From assembly GCA_947044405.1 (NCBI GenBank), contig CAMRHE010000354.1:1919001-1983000 (forward strand): DNA of 64,000 bases. Direction: 5' to 3'. Below are positions 45,833-58,032 of the stretch, one piece after another. The position numbers and the translations under genes are program-made. The stretch comes from Leptodactylus fallax. Its lineage: Eukaryota > Chordata > Amphibia > Anura > Leptodactylidae. The notes beneath the pieces are model-generated. The model had not been told where the DNA came from. It saw only the letters and a program-made list of their open reading frames with translations, and ran no database searches. Each line of letters opens with the position of its first letter. Position 1 is the stretch's first letter.

Positions 45833-47224
45833 AGAAAGAAAGCTTATCTGATGTGTTATGCCTATTGCAGGGGGGGTCAATTCATAGAGCACCAAAGAGG
45901 AAATTTTTGTGTCATGCCCACCCCTCAGGCCCTTACTTTGTTTATTATTCATATCAATATATCAAATCAATCCATCGCATGGATATAAACCAAATTCAGT
46001 AGGGTCTGTCTCCAATTGCAGGTCTGCCAGGGTGGGGTATGACAGAGGGACTTCCTCTTTGCTGCTCGTTGACTTCCTGTGTCATGCTCTGCCCCTGCAG
46101 ACCCTGTATTAGGCATAACACACTATACCAGTTTGCTTGGAGTGTTTCTTTTAAACAGTTCTGAAAACTCAATGGGGCAAATATATTATGCCTTATGTGC
46201 AAATTGTTGTTTTTTGTTTTGTTTTTTTGCACAAGCAATTTGTGACTTTCTTTTTTATGCCCCTCTCACCACAAGCGGGGCGTGCAGGGGACAAGATCAT
46301 CAGCCCCAACAGATTTATTATCATGAAACCAGAAACCTTTTCTTAAAATTGAATCTATAGTTATCCCTATATCCTAAGCATGCCGTGTACAGAGCCTTAC
46401 TGTATTATTACCTTGCCCTCTGCCCTGACGGCCTCCCAGAGGAAGCGCCATTTCTTACATGGCATTATCCCTGGCACATAAGCGATCCTGTACGCTATAT
46501 ACACAGCTGATGTGGGGAGAGCAGGATTTTGCTGTTAGTAAAATCAATTTTCCGTAATTGTTTTGTTTTTGTCATTAAATTAAGCATTAAATTACATTTT
46601 TATTGCAACTTCATAATTTTTTATCAGCCACAGTGGGTTTTGTTGCATCTTTTCCTCTTTGTATCTCATTTTTCAATTGTCTCCCTCATGCTGGTAACTA
46701 GTGGCTTGAGGCATCTCATGCCTCATACCTTACACCATTAGTTCTAGAGGGTCATTGTCACCTCTATCGACATCATTACCATGGTTTTTGCATTATGTAA
46801 AGCACTACAGCTTGTGTATAACGTCGTCATTCAATCTTTAAGAATAGTGCATCTGTATAGACACCCTGAATGATGGAGGGGGGTGACTGTAAGTTCCTGT
46901 ACCTCATTATCCAAGCAGGTAAGTGCAGGATTCCAAAGCTTAGTCTACATTGGTTATCTCCAACTTGTGGCTCGCCAGCTCTTGCAACTCCCAGCATGCT
47001 TCACATGTTTCACAAAAGCTGTAGAGCCGACGGTTGAAAGTCTAGATAGAATTCCTAAGGACTGTGAAGTCACTGCTTTGTACTTGAACTTGAGCGTAAC
47101 TATCAGGGTAGCATACATAGCAGGTATATGGGCCCTAACAACTAGGGGGCCTCAGTTTTACATGATAGAAGGGAAGCATGGGGGAACTTGCTGCCCTTAT
47201 GTTGACTGTATTACTGTAAGCAGT
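45833..47224. other. Intronic, fragments only
   Basis: A short block at about 46940-47010 (CAACTTGTGGCTCGCCAGCT, CAACTCCCAGCATGC) resembles a common dispersed repeat end. A TGCACAAGCAATTTG tract near 46230 may be a MITE fragment. No exon was seen. Confidence 0.4.
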
Positions 47225-47420
47225 AATATCTGTAATGTGACATCACTAAGCAGAATGTTTTTGCTCTGTGACATCACTATGTTAATTATATCTATGCGTT
47301 GACATCTTTAAGCACATTATTAAGCACATTGTCACTGTATACTGTGACATCACCAATCAGAATGTTTTTCCTCTGTGACATCATTATCTCTGTTGCGACA
47401 TCACTGTTTGCCTTATCCTG
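47225..47420 (+). repeat. TGTGACATCAC degenerate duplication
   Basis: TGTGACATCACTAAGCAGAA at about 47237 and TGTGACATCACCAATCAGAA at about 47346 both continue TGTTTTT.CTCTGTGACATCA, an approximately 109-bp direct duplication. More divergent copies appear near 48010 and 48058, so the older array was likely interrupted by the element at 47479. Confidence 0.65.
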
Positions 47421-47478
47421 GTGCATTAGTAAAATACACGTGGATTACATTGAAAAGCAAAATATTTTTATGTTGTGA

Positions 47479-47888
47479 CTAGAGATGAGCGAATCGATTC
47501 TGCAGAAATGGAATTCGATCCGAATTTCAAGAAATCTTCGATTCTCCACGATTCCGGATTTCCTGATTATTCATGGTAACGAATATTTAGTAAGGACCTT
47601 TGTGACATCAGACGGTCACATGATGTTCTCTAGTGATGTGATTGGGTAGACGTGTCTTTGCTTGTTAGCAGATCCTTCCACATGAATAAAACTTGTCTGT
47701 GCTGGGGAGAAAGAGAGAGGAACATGACCGTGGCATCCAAGGGCTTCCGCCATTTTGCTGCCTACCCCAACTCTCTGTAGCCCGGAAATAGTTTATTCGC
47801 CGCGAAGTAATTCGGATCGAAGCAAATTTTTTTGGAACCTCGAATCAAACTGCCGAATCGAACTTTTGAGAAATTCACTCACTTCTAG
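47479..47888. mobile_element. Fold-back MITE family B, complete copy with 6-bp TSD
   Basis: The ends CTAGAGATGAGCGAAT and ATTCACTCACTTCTAG are imperfect inverted repeats. Both sides are flanked by TTGTGA (47473-47478 and 47889-47894), a clear 6-bp target-site duplication. Internal paired blocks CGATCCGAATTTC and AATTCGGATCGAAG add to the fold-back. Length is 410 bp with no coding capacity. The superfamily is not assigned. Confidence 0.82.
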
Positions 47889-47894
47889 TTGTGA

Positions 47895-49037
47895 AGTTGC
47901 CATTGAAGGTAGCCATTGTAGAATGAGGCGCCTTTCCAAGTTTTATCATGGTTCCCCATAGTTACTTATTATGCCCCTGTATTGGGAATTATATTTATAT
48001 TCTAAGGTCTTGGACATCACTGTGTATTGGGATGCTGTAGATTTGTATTATAAGGTTTGTGATGTCGCTGATTCACCATAACACTGTGTTACAAAAAACT
48101 GCTGGAATGTGACCCGGAATTCCCTGTTTTGGAAATCTTACTAGTCTGTTGCCACATATGGATGATGTTAACGTAATGAGCAGTTATAAATAACAGGAAA
48201 CGCTTCACTATGGGGGTATTTCCTGTGTTTGGATTAACACACGACAACGGGATTATGGCAAATAAATAAATAACAGAGGTGCATCGGCGGCTTAGTCATC
48301 ACCAAGAGAAGGCAAAGTAATTATTCCAAAGTACAGAGAGAGAATACATTAAATAGCAGCTCGGTTCACACAGCGACGGAGGGAAATGTGAGGAAGAGTG
48401 AGTGACAATGACAAGTACACGAATCGACTTATGGGCTATAACCTTTATAGAACTGACACTATATCTTCCATCGTGACTTGTGAACTGCAGCTTTCAGAAT
48501 GTTGGGAGTCGTATATTCACAACAGTAGGGAAAGTATCAAGTTGTACTGTCTAGACTAGCTAATGATGTCACTAGATGTTATAGTGATGACATCTCAAGT
48601 AGGTGGCACACACTGGAACTGCAGTATTAGGGCATTTGTAAGATATCCTAACTGTAAGGACTCGTGCCGACACGCCATAAAACAAGCAAATACTTCATGG
48701 TCACTGCCAAATGGTTATTGTATTTTTTTAGCTTGGTCATGCACTTTACGAATCGACATGCATTAACACTTATTTGGTCATTTTATGCCTGAAAACCAAC
48801 TGATGTCTGTCAAATATCTGTAGGGATGGACAGGTTTTATGTATGACTGCTTGTCCTTTACGGGCAGTTAACATCTAGAACATACAGTATTTAATGCGGT
48901 TTGCACGAGAAAGGTACAAAAATGACTCATCACAAAAATTGACTAAAATATGTCACTGTTGTTGTTCCTCTAGTTTTTAATCATTCTGAATATGTGGAGA
49001 TATCAAAGATTTAGTTCTGAGAAAAATAAGTGTCTGT
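47895..49037. other. Nothing recognised
   Basis: Intronic sequence. No exon or bounded repeat beyond weak TGACATCAC echoes. Confidence 0.35.
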
Positions 49038-49340
49038 TTAAAGGGGTTGTCCAAAAAAAACACAAGCAAAAAGAAATAAAAAGGCAAAAGGAGACTAGCA
49101 ACAGGAAAAGTTAAAAAAAAAAAAAAAAACCTCACCCCTCTTTTCCAGTGCCAGTGTTCAATGGACCACAGAGAAGAAAAGCCCTGGGAACTCCGTGGTC
49201 CCCCGTTAGTCATTATTTAATCCCAGGAGCGACGATGTGCCATAAACCACATGACCACTTCAACCCATGACTGGAGTCAGTTGTGATACCACATGGCATG
49301 ATACTTGACCACTGAGACAAGTTATTGGTTGCTCCTGAGG
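49038..49340. repeat. Fold-back MITE family D, one-ended fragment
   Basis: The left terminus TTAAAGGGGTTGTCC is followed by an A-rich tract and a CCAGTGCCAGTGTTCAATGG region. The right terminus was not found. Confidence 0.45.
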
Positions 49341-50011
49341 TCCAAACAAAGATCAATGGAGGACCACCGAAGAGGTTACTGTGCTTTACAATATGTATGA
49401 CCTCTTTGTTCTCTCGATCAGGAGAATCTCAATGACTGGACCCCCACAAAAAGTCAGTCATGTCATTTCCTAGGCCGATGCCATCACTTAGGCTTCATTC
49501 ACATGGCTGAAGTACAAAACGGCTGTAAAAAATGTCCATCTTTCATCGTCCTTTTGCACCCAAGAGGTGGCCGTTTTAATGGATCCCTTGTATATTTGAG
49601 TGTATTAAAGGACTGGTGAAAATGGACATGTTCAAAAAAGACAGATATTCACTGTCAGTGGCATGGGGATTATCAAGTTTTACTGCTGTTTTTGGTTTAA
49701 ATTTTGATGCTTTATAAGCTAAAGCCAGTAGTGGATTCAAAAGGAATGTGAAAGAGACTCCTTCCTGCTGAATCCAGACAAAAAATGCAGCAAAATCTGC
49801 TCCAAAGAAGCAAGAAAAACCTAGTGTCTGTCTCTAGCCTTAAACTCTTCAGTCATAACTTTTGGAACCTTGGAACTCTCTTCCGAAAACAGCTCCACAA
49901 CTTTACACAGGTTGTATATGGTATTACAGTTTACCTTATTGGAGCCACACTACAAGATGTGGCCCTGTTTTTATAATCTGGACAACCCGTATAACCCGAA
50001 GAAACAGGGAA
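49341..50011. other. Mostly unassigned intronic DNA
   Basis: A one-ended TTAGGCTTCATTCACATGGC block at about 49490 may be a MITE family E fragment. Nothing else is supported. Confidence 0.35.
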
Positions 50012-50545
50012 AATTATTATTTATTATTATTAGTTTATTTATATAGCACCATTAATTCCATGGTGTTGTACATTTGAGGATTTACATACGGTACACAAAA
50101 TATACAAAACAAATATGATACTAACAGTGACCAACTGGCACTGTGGGATAGAGGGCCCTGCCCGCAAAGGGCTTACAATCTGAGGGAAGAGGGATAGAGA
50201 CAGAAGGTGGGGGTAGAGGCTGCTCATGTGGTGGTGTGGTGACAGTACTGTTATTGGAGGTTGTAGGCCTTCCTGAATAGGTGAGTCTTCAGGGCCGCCT
50301 TGAAGCTTGTGACTGTGGGGGGGACAGTCTTATGTGTCTTGGTAATGAGTTCCAGAGTATGTGGGATTATTTCCACCAAGGGAAAATTATTTCCTTGGAT
50401 AATTTGAAGGATCATACACGAGGAAGCATCGTGGCTCTCAAGAGCTCCGTGGGCACCTTCAATCTTGTTGTTGGACATTATTCCAGCACCGCAAATCTGA
50501 GGTGTGTATGACTTGTCAGAAGAGAGAAAAACATACATATATTCT
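50012..50545 (-). mobile_element. L2-clade LINE 3' end
   Basis: On the minus strand the sequence reads the end of an ORF2-like protein (about 50251-50400), with FKAALKTHLFRKAYNLQ as the terminal motif typical of L2 reverse transcriptases. The 3' UTR follows, with CCTCTATCCCACAGTGCC and GGTGCTATATAAATAAAC, then a short ATT-repeat tail at 50012-50031. The 5' part is missing, the usual 5' truncation. The reverse transcriptase and endonuclease domains are absent. Confidence 0.82.
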
Positions 50546-51499
50546 ATGACTATTATTTTTATGTCTATGGTCGTCTTTAGTGTCTGGCTGGCTTATGTAT
50601 TCATGCTTTTCCAATTCTTTTCTACAAATCTGTGCACAACAGTCCCCCTCGCTGTCTCCCACCTAAACGCTAGACATAAACAATCCTCCCGTAACCAGCT
50701 CGCCAATATCTGGTTGTTCCCTGGGACTCCTGCGTGCAGCTTTTGCCGGTAGCCAAGTTACACTGCTCGCATTGACACATTCTTTGCTGAATTGGATTGA
50801 GTGCTGTTCGCTCTGAATTGGAAGGGAGTTAATTGTAAGCGATGCCGACGCTTTTGTGTCTTTCAACCTCCTCATTTGGACGTCCGAGTTATTTAACCTT
50901 GAAAACAAGCTAGAGGTTACATCAATCTATAAAGACAGCGAAGGCGAAGAGCGTTCTCTGGAGAGGATAGGTATCCAGCGATATTCGAGGGGGATATCTG
51001 TAATATATAGCAAAGATTCAGCACCGCCTGTACCGTGCAGTAAGATATGTGTCTCTATGTTGATGTACAGTATAGAGACTCCCACTGTCCCGAGACACTG
51101 ACAAACAAAGAAATGATAAAGCATCGAAAGGCGAGATATAAAATGTAAGAAGTCTCAGTCCAGTCTAGAGCAGTGGTTATGGTTATGTGGCATCAGCCAT
51201 AGACCTTCCATAATTGTCAATTGAAAGATATGTTGGCCAACGTAGCCAAAAATAATCAAAAATTCCAAGGTTCAATCTTCTTTTCCAAAATGAAACAATG
51301 ATTGAAGGTCTTTCAGCTCTATAGACATTAGATTGGCAGCACAGGAGTTAATATATAGTCTGTTCAGCTGAACCCAAATGAGGCAGGAAGACTCCTCTAG
51401 CCACAAGGGATTTTTAAAAAGTAGGCTACGTCTCTCGTCCTTTACCCCTTCATAGTGTCTATAGGCTTTATAGATTACACTGCATCATCCAAGTCAGAA
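50546..51499. other. No supported feature
   Basis: The 50640-50950 stretch appears unique and has open frames on both strands, but no motif or splice-site pattern convinced me that it is an exon. Confidence 0.35.
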
Positions 51500-52275
51500 T
51501 TTATTTATTTATTTATTTTTAAATAGCTCCTTACCTGCCCTAGACCACCAGGGATGTTAATATTAACCTAGTCCCTTCCTTAGGATGTTTCTGTAAACCC
51601 ATTTACAGCTATAGAATGGCAGTGATGTAAAGATAAATTCATTACTACCCTAAATGACAAGGCTTATTTATTAAATAGCCCCTTCCCTGCCCTAGACCAC
51701 CAGGGATGTTATTAACCCCTTTACTACCCTAGGTTACAAGGGGTGTTATTTAAATAGCCCCTTTCATGCTCTAGACCACCAGGGATGTTAATATTAACCT
51801 ATACACTGCCCTGAACCACCACAGATGTTTCTCTTAACCCATTTACAGCTGTAGCACATCAGGGATGTAAATATAAGAGTATTACTTCCTAGATTATAAG
51901 GCATATACTTATATAGCCCCTTTCCTGCCCTTTATCCTCCAAAGATGTTAATATTAATCTCCTTATTACTTCGCTAGATTTCAAGGGATGTTTAAGATGT
52001 TTCTTCCCATCTCAAGAACATCAGGGATATTAATATTAACCTATTCACTCCCCTAGACTGCCAGGGTTGTTTCTCTCAACCCATTTACTGAAGATCACCC
52101 AGGATGTAAATGTATGGCCATTACTACCATAGATTACAAGGGATGTTTTTTAAATAGTCCCTTCCCTACCTTAGACCACCGGGTATGTTAATATTAACCT
52201 ATTCACTGCCCTACACCACCAGGGATGTAAATATCAACTTACTTCCTGCCATAGATTACCAGGAATGTTTCTGTT
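51500..52275 (+). repeat. Degenerate higher-order tandem repeat
   Basis: Sub-units of about 40 bp share CC.TGCCCTAGACCACCAGGG and ATGTTAATATTAACC. They are arranged in blocks of roughly 200-220 bp: AAATAGCCCCTT.CCTGCC, then ATTAACCTA.TCACTGCCC, then TGTTTCT.TTAACCCATTTAC, then GATGTAAATAT. About three and a half blocks are visible. Divergence is much higher than in the arrays at 24-32 kb, so this is an old array. Confidence 0.85.
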
Positions 52276-52538
52276 AGTGGTTATGCAGAAGTAATAATGC
52301 TTTCAAGCTTTCCTGCACTGGTTAAGCTTTATTACTAATATACACCCTGGAGCCACAATGTTAACTATGCGGAGGGCAGATGGAGAGGCCAGAACTCTGG
52401 TTCCTCCGCTTCCCCTTCTGATGCTCTGACTCTCGGATATGTGACCAACTCCACCAGTAACTAGTACTCTGTTATGTGGCCAAGTAGATGGGAGTAGTTG
52501 ACAGCAATGAGAATTGGAGCGGCTGCTTTAGAGAAGTA

Positions 52539-52818
52539 GGGCGGGACGGTGGCTCAGTGGTTAGCACTGCAGCCTTGCAGTGCTGGAGTCCTGGGTTCGA
52601 ATCCTGCCAAGGACAACATCTGCAAGGAGTTTGTATGTTCTCCCCATGTTTGGTGGGTTTCCTCCGGGTACTCTGGTTTCCTCCCACACTCCAAAGACAT
52701 CCTGATAGGGAATGTAGATTGTGAGCCCTATATGGGACAGTGACTGAAAATGTTTGTAAAGTGCTGCGGAATATGATGGCGCTATATAAGTAAGCATAAT
52801 AAATAAAATAATAAATAG
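52539..52818 (+). mobile_element. tRNA-derived SINE with LINE-like 3' tail
   Basis: The head contains pol III promoter elements: A-box TGGCTCAGTGG (52550-52560) and B-box GGTTCGAATCC (52594-52604). The body has TTTCCTCCGGGTACTCTGG and TTTCCTCCCACACTCCAAAG. The tail GTGCTGCGGAATATG..GGCGCTATATAAGTAA ends in an AATAAATAAA run, the style of SINEs that share an L2-like 3' end. It is near full length, about 280 bp. Confidence 0.9.
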
Positions 52819-53336
52819 AAGAGGAACAAGACTTTCGACCTCCCCAGCTGCCCTCTGCACAGACACCTTCGGGACCCGGGTGTGTACTAGTGCATACTTA
52901 GTTGTTTGTATCCACCCTCGTGTCCTGGCAACAAGTATCTAATGGACATAAATGTCCTGCCTTCAAGACACCATACCGAAATAAAACCATATTTCATAAC
53001 AAGATGATTCTCCCGGGTTCTTATGAACACCCATGCATTAGATGGATCGTATTTGGCCAGGCAGTTGAATGTAATGTAAGGAACAAATTTTTTGATTGGG
53101 GAAAGGCTAATTGTAGTGGATTACTTGGGTAGGGGGTTACCTGATCTCCTTATGTAGACCCAGCTTGTAGCAACACTCAATGGGCAAAGTATGCAAATGA
53201 ACTACCCTTGTGCATATAGTGTGTTGTTAAAAGAAAGTCCCATGATCATGTCCTATAGATCTCCAGCTCTGAGACCTCCCCCTGTAATGTCACTTCTATA
53301 GACCTAATTGGTTTGTAATTGTTAACTCCATTAAAG
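52819..53336. other. Nothing recognised
   Basis: Intronic spacer with no supported feature. Confidence 0.35.
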
Positions 53337-53740
53337 GTTAATAATAATAATAGTCCTTTAATAGTCCCACAGTGGGGAAATTCAGTGTGTTACAGCAGCA
53401 AAGATAAGATAAGCAGATACAAATACAAATACAACATGTACAGGAATGTTCCAAGGTGAGAGGCATTACATTAATAGCAGACAGACAGATAGGACGTAGC
53501 AGAGGAGGGGGGGGGGGATTTAACAGGCAGAGAGATATTTCAGTTCTCTGTGTGTAATGATCTCCGCTTAGGTCGGTGTTGGTTGTACAGCCTAACTGCG
53601 GTGGGGAGGAAAGACTTCCGATAGCGCTCCTTCTCACACCTAGGGTGGAGCAGTCGGTCACTGACAGTACTGCTCAGCGCGATCACAGTCTTATGCATGG
53701 GATGGGACTTCTTCTTCTGCATGGAGCTCACCACGGGTTT
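53337..53740 (-). mobile_element. Non-LTR retrotransposon 3' end
   Basis: On the minus strand a coding remnant reads DRLLHPRCEKERYRKSFLPT then AVRLYNQHRP, the C-terminal ERYRKSFLP..RLYN pattern of L2/Rex1-like LINE ORF2 proteins. It is followed by a 3' UTR ending TTTCCCCACTGTGGGACTAT, TAAAGGACTATTATTATTA. The 5' end is truncated and a poly-C run interrupts the UTR near 53508. Confidence 0.7.
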
Positions 53741-54229
53741 GGAAACCCATCAGTGTCCTTCCTATGACAACCCTTACATGTGCTCGTTCCCCATTGCAGC
53801 ATGTGCTATAGTTGTTGGGCATTGTTTCCACCCTGCTCATCTGTTACAGACTCTTTATATAGATCTGCCATTATCGCAGCCCATCCGTCTTAATCACTGT
53901 CTATAATATAAATGGTCCACGCGCCATTTCTTTCAGACGCTCAGTAATTGCAGAATCTTTCACCTATAAGTCATGCAGAATATGTACTGGTGTCCCTAAG
54001 TAGTGGCTGATGTGAGCAAGTGGAAGTAAATGGAGGCTTCTGTGAAGAGGCGCTCTACGTGATGGGGAAAATGTAGAAAACATTCACACAGACAATATTT
54101 ATAATATAAATGTGGAGTCGAAAAATGGCGCTCATACCTCTGCTATATCTATCTAGTCCTTGTGTTGGTGGCTGTTTTTACTCTTTTTCCTGTGATATTT
54201 GTGGTTGTGATCAAAATCCATGTTTCTTG
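53741..54229. other. Nothing recognised
   Basis: No supported feature. Confidence 0.35.
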
Positions 54230-55005
54230 TGCCTCTCCTGATCTCTAGCATGTCTCGCTATGTCTTCGCTCTCTTATGCCTTGATGTCTGTCATGGCTTA
54301 CTTTCTCTCTCTCTTGGTTCACGTTTGCTCTCTGTTATGTTTTCCTCTCTCATTGATATCGTGTGTCTTGCTCGCTCTCATTTTGTGGCTCTCACTCTCT
54401 ATCCTGTCTCATTCTCCCTCATGGCTTGGCTCTATCTTGCGTCTTGCGCTCTTTCTTTTGACTTGCTTATTCTCTCTTGTGCTTGCTCTGTTGCTTGCTT
54501 TCTCTCCCTCTCTCTCTCACTTGTGCTATATTTCATGTACTTTCTCATATCACATGCCATGCCTCACTCTTTCGTGTTTTGCTCTTTCTCTTTTGTGTCT
54601 CTCTATTGCGTTTCTCTCTCTGCTGTGTTGTGCTCTCTCTTCTGGCTCACTTTCTCGTGACTTGTTCTCTTGCGTTAACTCTCTCGTGATTAGCTCGCTC
54701 TCTCACTTGTGTTCTCTTTTGTGTCCTGCTCTCTTACGGCTCATTTGCTCTCTCTTGTGACTTGCTCTCTTGTGGCTTGCTAGTGTTCTCGCTCTCGTTG
54801 CTCACTCTCTTACTTGTGCTCTCTTGTGGCTTGCTTATTTTCACTTGTGCTCTTCTGTATGTCCTGTTCTCTCCCATGCCCTGTGCTTCCTCATGCCTCA
54901 CTCTCGTGTCTCGCTTGCACATTCTCTTGTGTTTCTCTCATGTCTTATGCAATCTGTCTTGTCTTGCACTCTCTTTTGTGTCTCGCTCTCTTATGTCTGC
55001 CAACA
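54230..55005 (+). repeat. CT-rich low-complexity tract
   Basis: About 775 bp dominated by pyrimidine words such as CTCTCTTGTG, GCTTGCTCTC and CTCTCTCACTTGTG, with irregular 10-25-bp spacing. Several overlapping open frames rich in Leu, Ser and Cys arise from this composition and are not genes. It is probably a decayed (CT)n/(CTTG)n satellite. Confidence 0.85.
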
Positions 55006-56299
55006 TGGGGTATAGTACATTTCAAGTGGTGAAAAAGACTGCAATGAAACAAATTTATCTCATGGCCACATAAGAACGAGGAGTGTGTGTAAGAATAGAG
55101 CTATCCCAAGATCTAAAAACGCTGCTTGCCTAACCAGATATCTCATGTACTCATATTTGACATGTTGGATATTTGCACCTGTTTTTATGGTGCGATAACC
55201 TGCTTTGGGGGTTTTAGACAGTTTTGAAGCAAACATTCAATAGAAATTCTCCATAAGGAAAAAAAGTGTGTTTGGGGGGCATTTACAGTTTGTGCATAAA
55301 TAGCAGCATTTGCTGTACATAAAAACGCTGGCCATTCCAGCTTTAGCCCAGTATATCTGGCTCACTTACGAGTTTTTCTCCTCGATCATGTTGAGTCCAG
55401 GAGATGTAGTATCTAAGGACAGTGTCTGGTAATATAGATACTAGATTACACAGAAATTCCCAGCAGTGCCTGTCCAAGCACACGTAGATGGGATTGAGTT
55501 CCTGCGCTGCGCTCTTCATAGCCCTCTTACTCTGGATTTACCAGAACTAGATGGATCAGTCAGCAGTGTCTGCTCACTAACCACTTCCTGAGACGTAAAT
55601 AGGGTTAATAGATTGGCTTAATTTCACAGAGAAGCGGGATCCCGCTTCCACCCAGACAAGCCATGATCACCACACTAGGAATTCCTGTACACAGATACAT
55701 CCTGCCGATGCGTTTCTGCACAACTCCAAAACAAGACCCTCCCTGAACACTGCCCGTGCTGCACGTCTGCACCATCTGTGGTACCCAGTGATAGCGGTAA
55801 TTCCATTTGGTATCTACATGGCGAACATGAACTTGCTGCAGATATTTTGGCACTTTCATAAATTCCTGATTGAAGTACTTGTTCTTCTTACTGTAGCTAA
55901 TGAAATCTGCTCCCAGGCACACAGGTCTGTAAATCTTTCCAGGCATCTACAAGACACTGATCTAATATTCCAGACACAGGTTCGGATCTGTAACAGAGGC
56001 AACCCTCACAAGCTAATGGTCGATCCTGATCACGCCGCACTGTATAATGAAGTTGAGAGTCTGGAGGTGATGGTATCTCTATAAGAACATACGCGCTTAG
56101 TTCTGTGTGCCGCCATATGGTGCCACCATACAACACCTTGTTATTGAGCTGTTCCTAGGGTAGCACACCTCCGTGTTATAGCTTCTTATTTGGATTCTAT
56201 ATGAATTCAACAGAATAAACCTCTGTATAAAATTGAAGGTGCAATATGGCCCTATAGACTTTTAAGGGATGTATATTAATGTTTCACACAGGTCTTGTA
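55006..56299. other. No supported feature
   Basis: Open frames near 55605-56136 overlap on both strands without motifs. No exon was recognised. Confidence 0.35.
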
Positions 56300-56706
56300 T
56301 TAAAGGGGTTTTTTTGAGAGCTAAAGGTCGATGACCTATCCTTATGTGGGTCATCAGTATCACATTAGTGGGGGTCTGACACCTGGGACCAATACAGATC
56401 AGCTGTTTGAAGAGACTGCAGCATTGGGGTGAGTGCTCCAGTCTCTTCCTTGCATACCAAGCACAGCGCTGTACATTGTGGCTATGTTTGGTATTGCAGC
56501 TCAGCCCCATTCACTTAAATGGGACTGAGCTGCAAACAGGCCACGTAACTAATGAACGTGGCATCACTGGTCCGTGTATTGTAAAAGTGATGCTCGACCA
56601 AGCAACTGATCTGTGGGGGATCTTGGGTGTTGGACCCTCGCCGATCTGGTATTGATGAACTATCCTATAGATAGATCATCAGTAACTAACTCGAAAAACC
56701 CTTTAA
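56300..56706. mobile_element. Fold-back MITE family D, long copy
   Basis: The termini are TTAAAGGGGTTTTTTTGAGA and CTCGAAAAACCCTTTAA. Inner inverted blocks are GATGACCTATCCTTATGTGG / TATCCTATAGATAGATCATC and the TTGCAGCTCAGCCCCATTCA / AAATGGGACTGAGCTGCAAA hairpin at about 56495-56536. A related fragment occurs at about 62935-63180. Confidence 0.75.
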
Positions 56707-58024
56707 GCCATAAGACCATGGGCATGTGACCTTATTGGTTTTCAATAACCCCCTGGTTATACTATACCTCTAGAGGGGGTCAGAAGTAATGAGATGTCTC
56801 TAAAGCCCTGGTCATCTGTCGTGAAAGGAAGGGTTGATGATGGGCATTTTGTATTCTTACGTTGCCCCTTTGCCTTAGATAAAAGATGTCCGCCTATCAT
56901 TTGAATGTTTGTAGTGGCTGACATCTGACGAAAATATTTTTTTCCAGGTTTGAAAATTTCAGCCTTGGTCGGAAGAAACTGCATATGTAAGGCATCACAT
57001 GCCAAAGGCGGCCAATCATTTGCCACTTTGCTGGAGGACAAAGGGAGTCGATTTTTGTAAAGGGTCTCCCTGGTCACCAGTTTAGTCTGGCATATTGCTG
57101 GTGGGATCATTGGACTGAACGATCCTATAGATGATCGATCGACTGCAGTGTGGTGGATCATTACGTCATGTGTATGGCCTGCTTTAAGGCCAGATGTTAG
57201 GAATTGCCGATGGCCGCGTTCTGAACAACGTGTCCTTCACGGTCAGTCAGTGAATGTTGGACTCTTCAACAGTGTTATAAGATAAAGACAACAAATTGTT
57301 CAGCTTGATATTAGACTAGGTGGTACATCGAGCCAAAATGTTGCTCCATGTCTAGCCTGAGGGACTCCTCCTAAAGGGTTAATGATCCTTCCTTGCTTCT
57401 GTCTTCTTGACTGTGCCCATGCTGGCTGGCTGTTTCCTCTTGAGTCCAATAAGGATGGGACTTCCATACTGGGAGATGTTTTACATGTAAATGTTTTCTG
57501 GCTATCTATATGTATAGTAATGTGTGATTATTATACATATACACAGGCTCCCCATGGGCGGTGCCATCTATTATTCTGCACATAACTGCTATATCAGTAT
57601 GCAGGCAGGCTCATACCGCTCCCATGACAGTAGCATGGTACCATCACTCTGCTCCCACGCCCAGCACACACATTATCAGTTGGCGCCCCTGGCAGGATTT
57701 GTATGAATTAGCTGTCTTTTATTTCCTCCTTCTCTAGGAAAGGCATTTAATCAGCTGGTGTCTGCCGGAATGGGTTTTGTCTCGGATAAACCCTGCAGCT
57801 TTGTACTGTGAGGTTTACAGTTTCCCTCGCTGCTTGCGATACATCCCCACGGCATGTTTTATGCGGGCAGATTATATGCAATCAGATGTGTAATGTGTAT
57901 GCATACGTAGAAGATTAATTGAAACACTTTGTAGATTAACACAGAATTTATTATAATTCAGCTGAGTGGAAGGAATGCTTGTATAGCAGGTTGCAGTAGG
58001 TGTATGCTATGGCAGCACTATTTA
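56707..58024. other. No supported feature
   Basis: Intronic sequence without a recognised repeat or exon. Confidence 0.35.
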
Positions 58025-58032
58025 CTCTAAAG

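Noticed and set aside
52550..52604. Functional tRNA gene
   Set aside because: A- and B-box are present but there is no cloverleaf, and the sequence continues into a SINE body and LINE-like tail.
54220..55073. Several overlapping Leu/Ser/Cys-rich frames resembling membrane proteins
   Set aside because: All three frames are open because the DNA is a CT-rich low-complexity tract; the hydrophobicity is a composition artefact.
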